Assembly: GCA_014706295.1 (NCBI GenBank)
Contig: JACSVZ010000037.1
Location: 4,774,001 to 4,838,000 of the forward strand
Direction of reading: 5' to 3'
Origin: Lycocorax pyrrhopterus obiensis
Taxonomy: Eukaryota; Chordata; Aves; Passeriformes; Paradisaeidae
DNA length: 64,000 nt
Shown piece by piece: positions 55,301 to 64,000 of this stretch. The translations under genes and the position numbers were made by a program. The notes beneath the pieces were generated by a model, which saw only the letters and a list, made by a program, of their open reading frames with translations, was not told the origin of the DNA and searched no databases. Positions within the stretch are counted from its first letter, which is position 1; every line of letters begins with the position of its first letter.

Positions 55301-58300
55301 TGTCGTGGCCATGGGTTTTCCTCCAGTTCAGTTCTCAGATTTGGGTGCTTTGTAACCGTGTCTGTCATGATTTATATTATGGTCTGTTGCAATTGCTGTT
55401 GCACAATGATGGGCTGTGCTCTAGTCCAAGGGAGACAGACTCCCAGCCTACCTCAGCCTGTTGTTTCTTGTTAGAGAGTGAAAAAGCAGCTACTGATTTA
55501 AAACAGAGAGTTCGAGTTCATGTTCTGCTTTTAGGCTGAGATGGGACATCTCTCTAGTGGTAAAAGTGCTAGAAAAAGCACATTGCCTTTACTCTGAGGA
55601 AATACGCGTCTATGTGCTGGCTACTGCTGGCCAGCTGTGGTCTGATTACTTATTCCTGTCAGGAAAGAAATAGGTTTTGATCTTTATTGTTTTAAAGTAA
55701 ATGTACTTGCTTGTGAAAGATAGTGAAGTGGTGGCTTTGGAGGCTTAAATTGTCCTCTCAACTGCAAGCTGTGATAGCAGCAGAGCAGGATTCCCCACCA
55801 TGGTATGGAGGGACGCCCCTCGTCCCCAAGAGAAGAGACGAGAGTTCAGTCTCTCACCCATTTGGTGCCTGACTTCCCTCTGAAGCTGCCAAGAAGGATG
55901 CCAGTTTTTCCATTTAGCTGACTATTGTATAGACCTTAAAAGGAAAGGTTTTAATGCAGTTGGCTGTGATATAGACTGTTAAAGGGAAGTTATTTATTTT
56001 AACTGGCTGCTGTATGGATTATTACGAGGACATTCTTTCAACTGCAGCTGTATATTGACTGGTGGATGTGCTGGGCTGTATTGGTAGTAGCTGTCATATT
56101 GACTGTTACAGAAAAGATCTGTATTTAAGCCATAACACTGCACTGGGATCTCCCAGGCAGGATATTAATGCTAATTCATCTGCTCACCCCCTGCTGTGAG
56201 TGTTATTTGTTTAAATCTGTAGAATCCCACAGCGCATTTATATCCTCGCTAGAGTGAGCTCCGCTCCCTGTAATTATTTAACATTATATGCTGATATAAA
56301 TTGTAACAGTTAAAGAATGGTAATGAGTAGCAAAAAAACACAAACTTAACCTTAGAAATGGCAGAGTCAGCTCTTAAAACAACAGCCAGCAACTTTCACT
56401 GTTCCCTGTCTTTTCCCAAGTCCATATGCACAATATTGTGCATACATTATGTGTGTGCGTGTGTGTTCATGCTCGCACTGGCAGCGGTGCCAGGCAAGGC
56501 TGTAATTATGCAGAATGTACTGTGAAACTTATGCACACTCTTAATTACATACAGTGCCTACGTACAGCAAGTTTTATCTCTTTGCAGCTCAGCTCCTTGA
56601 TGAGTTGCTCTGATAGGTGATTGGAGTTGGGGCCACCACATCGAAGGAGGGAATGGAACCCCTGGATTCTCCTCCCAGGGAATTGCGTCCCAAGGTTAAG
56701 CTGAAAGCCATCGGGTGTCACTGTTGCTCTGTGTAGGCTCAGCTGGCAGTGGATTTGTGTGGCAGTAAACACTGGACTTTGGAGGTAGTATTTTTGGCTA
56801 TAAACGTCCAAGGCATTTACACATAATTTATGTATAAAGTGCATGTCCATACACACCATTTAAGTGTGGGTGGAGTGAGTGGAGGTAGCTCTGTTGTGTG
56901 TTAGTTGACTTTTTTCTTTGTGGTTTCTGTTGCCTGTTATAGTATTTGTGTCCCAAAGTGCCACACAGGATGGGCAGCTACTGCTGAATAGCTTTGCATT
57001 TTGCTCTGGAAGTGACTGTGGTTCAGCAGTGGAGATGACCTGATTTCTGTATGTAATTTGCCTGTGAACATTAACCTGTGAGCAAATTTTTGGATTTATG
57101 ATGTGACAACTGTGGTGTAGAAACAGCAGAATTATATTCAGTTTAGATTTCTTAAGAGCTTGGGAACTACAGGGATTAAAAGGTACTGTAGACATTTTTA
57201 AGCTGTAGTATGTGTGTCAAAACTCATTGAAAAATCAAGTTTGCATTCAAACAGTTCATCAATAGCATAAAAAAATTCACCAACTTAGAATGGAGATGAC
57301 AGAGAAAAGCCATGTAAATAGCAAAGAAAATGTGTTTTAAAAAGACTTTATAGTCTGTGTCCCTTCTGATTTCAGGTAGGGAGTAGAAGCTGGAGTAAGA
57401 GGAGCTGAGCTTGTGCTTGATTTGCAGAGCAGCGTGATGGTCGGTTGGGCTGCGTTGGCAGCATGGACCTGTGCCAGACTTCACCACAATTCATACTGTG
57501 TCAGTTTAATAAATGCACTACTTAAATTATGAAATTACAAAAGAAAAAAGAGAATGCACTTATTCAGACTCTTAATACATTAAAAATAAGGCATTAAAAC
57601 ACTGCCTTTTTTTTTTCCTTCCAGAATCAATAATGAACAGGAAGGGTTGTAGACATTAACAGTCATGGACATTCAAGCTCTTATACATAAATTATCTTAG
57701 AAAAATGCACATATGACTTGAATAATGTAAATACATTAATGCATTTAATAATTTAAACATTAAAGCGCATTCAGGAATTCGTGGCAGAAGCTGTTCTGAG
57801 ATAAGGAACGGTGCTGGAAGTTGTGTGTCCCGAGATCGATGGCTGGCTTCTCCTTGAGAAAACTCTCTGGGGAAGTCAGGCTGTACAGCTACAGTGACCG
57901 CCTGTCCCAAGAAATCCCAGGGCATTACCAGCTCTCCTGCTTTCCACCTCCTGTTCTCTCTATACCGCATGCACGAACACTTCCGTACAGGACATCTCAG
58001 GGTCCGCAAAAGACCAGGGTGCATTTTGATTTTTTTTTTTCCTGTATGGACTGCAGCTTGTCTAGAAATTAGGTGAAACAGCTTCAGAGAATGAAAGTTG
58101 ATAAGACTGTCAGCTGGAGAGAGTGAGGCGTGGGGAAGTAGTGCTCTCCAGGAATGCTTGGCTCTTTCTTGAAGCCCTGAAAATGACAAGGTTGGCTCCA
58201 GTGTCATGACAAATAAGGGGTTTTAATCTGTTCTTGCTCCTCTGCTCTTTGAACTACCTTCAGCACTGCAGAAGCACCTAACAGGAGCACCAAGGTCCCC

Positions 58301-61300
58301 TCACACAATGCATTTTCCTGAGGATTTTGAGCTATGTCATTTTTGATGATGTACTTAGATTTGAAAGGTGTTGTATCCCCCCCTCATGCCACTTTTCCTG
58401 GGTTCATAGCCTTGCTTTTCTTGCCTCTCCTGCAGGCAGGTGCTTTGGAGGTCATTTGCACCCTACAGCCCCGCTCGTGGAGTGGTGTAAGATATCGTGC
58501 TTGGGCCTAGATACTGATGGAGCTAATGATGGATCTAATAAAAAAGAGCTTAGTCTGATCCCAAAGGGAGAAGAGTTGGGTTGGTTAATTAAAGGAGCCT
58601 GGCACAGAGCACCTAGTAATTATAGGTGCAAGAAGTCTGAATTTGAAGAGGATGGTGCAGCTGGAGAGGGATAGGGAGGCACCCAGAGCTCTGCAGGCTG
58701 TGGGCAAGAATGCAGCAAAACCAGACCTGGAAATCAGACTCTGGCAGAATACCTTGGTGAATTCTTATTTATTCCATTTTTTAATGAGGACCTGAATCTC
58801 TCGTTATGCATTTATGTTTTTGCATGCACATGCGTATGTACAATTCTAGTTACACCCTATGGCTGGGAGGGTGATTTTATTAAAGACCAGAAGATTGAGA
58901 GACAGATGTTTTAAGAGACACAGGCCTTGCCCCATAGTAGTTTGGGATAATTAATGCTGACTGCTGCATTGGTTCTATTATCAATGCTGCTAGGTTGTTA
59001 TCTCCAGCATCATCCCAACACCCAAGAGCCTGTATCACTGTGGGGCAGAGGGGCTGATGCCACCAGGACCTGCTGGGAAATTGCTCCTGAACTCTTATGT
59101 AGGTGTAGGGTGGGGAGCAATGCTGTGTCATCACATTGTCATCACCAGTGCTATGTCTCTTTATAGTTAGGTTCCTTAAAGCAGAATTTCTCAAACTTAG
59201 GTTAGGACTCCAAAGGGATGCAAAGGCTTCAAAGGAAGTCACAAAGTCACTCACCAGTAAACAGCATTCTACTTGTAATTGCTATTTGGAGCTCTGTTCC
59301 TCCGAGTTTGAAGAGGTAGCATTTACTTCAGTAATTCTTTTTTTTCCTGAAGAAACTTAATGCCATCTCAGCTGAGGAATGTGGGATGAACCACCACAAT
59401 AAATGAGTGAAAAAGGGAGTCAAGCTTGCATAAATTTTGAGAAGCAGTGCTTTAGCAATTTTTACTTTCTGGGGTTAAGTTCTGCAAATCCCAAAATGCC
59501 CGAAAAGGATCTATTAACTTCATCTGATGAAACAGAGGCAGTTATTTTGTCCCCAGTGGATTTCTCAGTAGACCCCATCTGGGGAGAGTAGGACTGTCTG
59601 TGCAAAATGTATCATTAGTTGTAGTGCTCAGGACTAAATAATCAATCAAGGAAACTGTAGATCTCCTGTCCTTTCACGTGGTGCACTGTATAGTGATGGG
59701 TGGATCACACTAGGAAATGAAATGTTAGTTCTAAGGATTTTAGATCAAAAGATGAAAAGCACCGGTTTTTCCAACTGTAGGAGAAGATGGTACGCAGAAG
59801 AAAACTGCTCTGAGAATTTTACTTGTGTGCTGACCATATGTATGTGCTCCTTGGCTGTCCTAAGTGTAAAATATACAAATGTTAACTTAAGACACTTTTT
59901 TTTAACTATTGACATGGCCAGAGGAATGCTCATGGTCATTTTGTCCAGTTCTGGTGAGTTTATAGCTCTGATCACCTGTACAGAGCCAGAACTGAATGCC
60001 CTCTGTTTTCCCACCTTGAGCAGGCAGTGCCCCTGTGTACAGGGAATAAACCTCAAGCCTCCCACACCTGAAAGGGCGCAGCGTCGCTGGTGGTAGGAAG
60101 GGGTGTGTCTGTTGGATGTGGGAAGCTCCTGCAGGGGATTTTTCATAATCCTGCTGAGGAAAGGACTCAAGCGATGGGATGCTCTGGACGTGGCCTGCAG
60201 GGAAAGCAGAGGAGTGGGTGGGGATCTCCCTGGGCTCTAATGGCTTAACAGCCATGTTTAGCTGGATTCAGGAGGTGTAAGCATTTATGATAAATTCTAC
60301 TGCTGTATCACAGCCTGCTTTCTGCTTTTCTAGCTTCGTCTCCAAGGGGGTATTCCATACGTTATCCCATTTCACAGCCTGAACTTTTCCCCTTACTTAG
60401 AGGATTACGTGGGGCAGAGATGTAAGAAGAAAGGGAATCTTGACACTACTCCACCTTTTTATCTCTGTAACTCCATGTATATCTGTCTGTCTGCTCTCAC
60501 AGGGGCAGGCCTTCTGCCTTCCAAAACCCTGCTTAGAAATTGCTGATTCAAGCAGGTAGCAATTTTAGGGCTCCTTACGAAATAAATGCCTCCTGTGTGC
60601 TACCCTGGCACTGGGATTTCCTCTCTGATTTATCCTGCTCAGGTCTGCTAATGTCCCTTGACTAAACGGGGCATGGTGTGACGGTGTGAAGGTTATTTTC
60701 TATATGCAATATACATTTCTGCAGTCTTGGTGGGAGGATAGGACATCTGAAGCAGCATATCCTGCTGGGAAAAGGAGGAAGAAAAGGATAGTCTGGCTCT
60801 TCTTTTCACAGCGTCTTGTGGTGGGATGAAGGTTTTGACAGCCTAATTCAGCATTTAGAGAAAGAACCAAGCAGAAAGATCCCCCCTCACCCACTCCTTG
60901 CAGCCCAGCTGTGACAAACTGACAGATAATTAACAAATCAAGACCTCCTATTAGCCTTGTCCCTGATGCATTAAAGCAGCTCCTATGTTGCATGTGTCCT
61001 TTAGCAAATGCCTGTGCTTTCTGGCTGCAGGGTGAGGTAGGTACATCCCTTCAGAAAGGCAAAGGGGCCTCTACGATGTCAGTGCACAAATATTTCCAGG
61101 AATAGAAGCTGTCTCTAAAAGTAAGCGGTGGACAGTAGGTGGGAGAGCCGTACCATGACTGAATGGAAGCTACTCTAGTGGTACAGTGTGTCTATGGAGT
61201 ATCTTCTGGGAATATAGGACTGAAAGGGATGGATGGAATTGTTACTGAATCCCTCTTGGTTTTACAGAAAATGACATGAGTTGAAGCAGCAATTGACAGG

Positions 61301-64000
61301 GCAGTTTTTTTGACTGGAACTAACCAAGCCTGTAACCATGACGTGCCAGGAAATGTGGTTTGTGGTAGAAACAGACCTAATGTTAAGATCTTAATATTAC
61401 ATTGCAAGCAGTGAACTGGTGCCTGTTCCTCTCTGTCCTCAAGTTGTTGGAACTGTGGGTAAGCCCCAAATAAGCTGCTTCCCTTCACTTTAGCTCCTCT
61501 CTTTTGGAGAAGATTGACGAGGAGTGTCAATATCCCTCTAGTTCAAGATGTTAAATAGACACAAGCCATTGGTTCAGCTTAACACATGTTAAAGGAGAGA
61601 GATACCTAATTGCATCAAAGCCACTCTTAAGTTCATGTATGTGGAGCCCATCAAGCTGAAAGCATCCAGACAGCATCTGCTGTTATCAAATCACTCTTGA
61701 GTCGAGCTAATTAAAATAGAGCTTCATTTTTCTGAACCATTGTTTGGCAGGAATTTGAAACAGGTCTAACCCAATTTCTGTGTGTTTATGAGCCTTTATT
61801 ATATCAAAAGTACTTTTCTGTAAATGTACAGGGCAGTGTTAAATGAATTGATCCGCACTGTATCACTGTAGATGCACTATGGGCTTCCTAATGATTTCTC
61901 TTTTAGCTTTTTCCAGATATAACCCAGAAAAGCTTGCTTTGTCCCTTATCGTGTCATCTTCCTTCTCTCTTTTCCTTTCTGTCTCACTCTCAAGAAAGTA
62001 AATGTCCTTGTATTTCTTTCTTTCATATCTTCCTCCTCCACTCTATTGGGATTTTTTTATTATTAAAACATTTACACATTTGCTGCCACATGCAAATGCA
62101 GAATAATAAACCAGGACTCTTTATACTCCAGACAAGAGCAGGAGGTCTCTCACCACTGATTTTTACCCTGTTCTCATCCCCGTTGGTTACGGGGGATGGA
62201 GAGGAGGGGAATCTAAATGTTGCTGTGTTGGATCTGTTTGATGTAGGATTTTTTTCCTTAATTTTTTATGTTAAACATTTTATATTTCAGTGTTCAAATT
62301 CTGGCTATCGTATTCCTCTTTGTAATTTGCTACATACCAAGCACAAAAGTAAAAGAGATGTAGAAATTTCTCCCTAAAGACAAGTTGCACTCTGTGGCAT
62401 GTGAAAGCTAATTCATGAGTATTCTCTGCAGAAAGGGAATACCACAAATATGCCCAGTCTGTTCAGAGCATCTGAATTGGAGTGACAGCCCACTGAAACA
62501 ATAAAGTCAGGAAATAACTATTTTTCTGGTACTCAGTACAGCCTAAGTTGTTCATGTGATATTCTTGAGTCTTAAATTTGTTTCTGAGCAGTGGATTAAT
62601 ATTACAAAGAAAGAAAGTTAAGGATTAGCATTAAGTAAAAATCCTGACAGTGATCTGTCGTGAAATATCCCTGCAAAGGTGATAAAGACTGTGGACTTTT
62701 AAAAATAGATGGAAAAATACAAAATAAAACCTATTTTTCTGTATAATTCAAGGAAGTTTGTTTCTTTTAACTCAGTTAATTCACCTTGGAATGGAATTTA
62801 CGTGTATTTTATTTTGTATTTAATGCAGTCTGTTCTGGGTGTGTATATTCAACTCCTCTGTACAGTTTGAGAGCATTGCATGGGAAGGGGTACTGGGGGC
62901 AAGTGCAATGTTCTGCCATAAGCAAACCCGTGGAGAAGGTTCTATTAGATGTTCCCGAAATTGTGAAATATTATTGTCTCCTGTTCTGTGCTTTTAGAGA
63001 GCTTGTTACTCAGAAGTTTGCTCTTTTGTTCATTGACAGTGACTCTCTCCTGATTCCTCTTTTAATAAATTTAAGTGAATTTAATGCTGGCAGAAAGCAG
63101 CAGAGTCTCAGCATTCAGAGGACACAGCAGGGACGTTATGCTGTGTGCTTTTTCTGTAAGTCTTGTAATCAGACCTAATCTGAGGGCCCTGCTGCTGGGG
63201 GCTTGACTAATCTATTTATTCAGCTCCCATCTCCTTTTCTGAGCCCGTCAAGGTGTGCAGTGGGTACTTGCCTTTCCAGCAACCATCTTGTCAATGTGGT
63301 CGCTTTCCCAGCCGAGGGACAGGGGTGATGGCTTTGAGAGAAGAGTTTCTGGTAAAGCACAACTGTAGAGGTAAATCCAGATATTCTTACATGCAGAAAT
63401 AATTCAAACAACATTTCTGCTCACATTGTGGTGAGTACAGAATGAATGTCTCAGATCAAAGAATATCTTCATAGGCTTTCCAGCATTTCCTGCATGTGCA
63501 GTTGTTGCTGTAGTTTCTACTGCAGAAAGAAGTTTGCTATTCTAGCAAGAAACACTCTATGTGTTTTACAACACCAACAACAAAGTCAAGCATTTGGTCT
63601 AAAGATCCAAAAGCCCAGGAAATGCATCTCTGGGGTTCCTTGTCAATTTGGGACCTAATGAAATATAGAAAATACTCAATAAAAGCACCCTTATTACTTT
63701 AAATGTTTAAATGTGGAGTTTTTAGCCATCAGGTTAATGTTTTTGTATCTTTTTTTGATTTGATTTTGAGCACTTTTCCAGGTATCTCTGCCACTTGAGC
63801 ACTAATTGGATTTCCACAGATAAACGGTGCTAGCTGCAGCCCTTACATCACTGTGTTTTTACTTCATCATCATTTTATTTGTTTTTACTGTAAAGGTTAA
63901 TAAATCTTGGTGTGTTTAGAGTATGAAACGAGGCAGGCAGGCAAAGAACTGCAATGTGAAGGGGTGAAGTTTTATATGCTGCTTTCTCAAGTCAGGGTTG
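46387..64000 (+). other. PEX14: PEX14 intron 2 (to end of window)
   Basis: About 17.6 kb with no exon, RNA gene or recognisable transposon. It is moderately AT-rich with poly-T runs (for example 50638-50654), a pyrimidine tract at 54298-54333 and a short TG repeat near 56450. Some TAATTA-rich unique stretches may be conserved noncoding elements. The longest ORFs here (47993-48508; 53668-54174 and 57692-58207 on the minus strand) lack any family resemblance. Confidence 0.7.
51194..51229. repeat. Perfect 12-bp inverted repeat (hairpin)
   Basis: AAGAGAGCTCTG at 51194-51205 is followed, after a 12-base loop, by its exact reverse complement at 51218-51229. The stem is too short for a microRNA precursor. 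Confidence 0.85.

Noticed and set aside
57692..58207. 171-codon minus-strand ORF
   Set aside because: No family recognised, no CpG promoter or AATAAA in the right place; treated as chance in a 17 kb intron.

Overview
The window is vertebrate nuclear DNA, almost certainly from a bird and probably a songbird. Genes are split into short exons with GT-AG introns, start in CpG-rich promoters and end at AATAAA signals. The interspersed repeats I recognise are CR1 LINE 3' ends, which have the avian form ending in ATTCTGTGATTCTGTGAT-like repeats. The gene order KIF1B > PGD > CENPS > DFFA (reverse) > PEX14 is the conserved vertebrate block found at human 1p36.22. All five genes were identified by translating spliced exons and comparing them with family sequences I know; no database was searched.

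Layout. (1) 239-16093 (+): the last 18 coding exons of KIF1B, about 675 residues, ending in the PH domain, followed by a 4.6 kb 3' UTR with its poly(A) signal at 20677. (2) 22108-32195 (+): complete PGD, 13 coding exons and 483 residues, behind a CpG-island promoter containing a 56-bp tandem repeat. A CR1 lies in intron 1. (3) 33327-35628 (+): complete CENPS, 5 exons and 143 residues. (4) 37711-41598 (-): complete DFFA, 6 coding exons and 313 residues. Intron 1 carries a 12-bp, 25-copy minisatellite and a CR1. (5) 41834 onward (+): PEX14, head-to-head with DFFA (235 bp between start codons). Only its first two coding exons (28 residues) are in the window. Everything from 46387 to 64000 reads as PEX14 intron 2, with no exon I can support.

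The genes are not an operon and act in different places: axonal and organelle transport (KIF1B), the pentose phosphate pathway (PGD), kinetochore and Fanconi DNA repair (CENPS), control of apoptotic DNA fragmentation (DFFA) and peroxisomal import (PEX14). Their proximity is ancestral synteny plus one shared bidirectional promoter.

I found no undescribed multi-gene system. The points most worth a second look are a 27-nt candidate neural microexon and a 201-nt candidate cassette exon in KIF1B (both frame-preserving), the DFFA intron-1 minisatellite that stays open in the DFFA reading frame, an alternative DFFA N-terminus, YY1-type motifs on three start codons, and the apparent absence of cortistatin between CENPS and DFFA.
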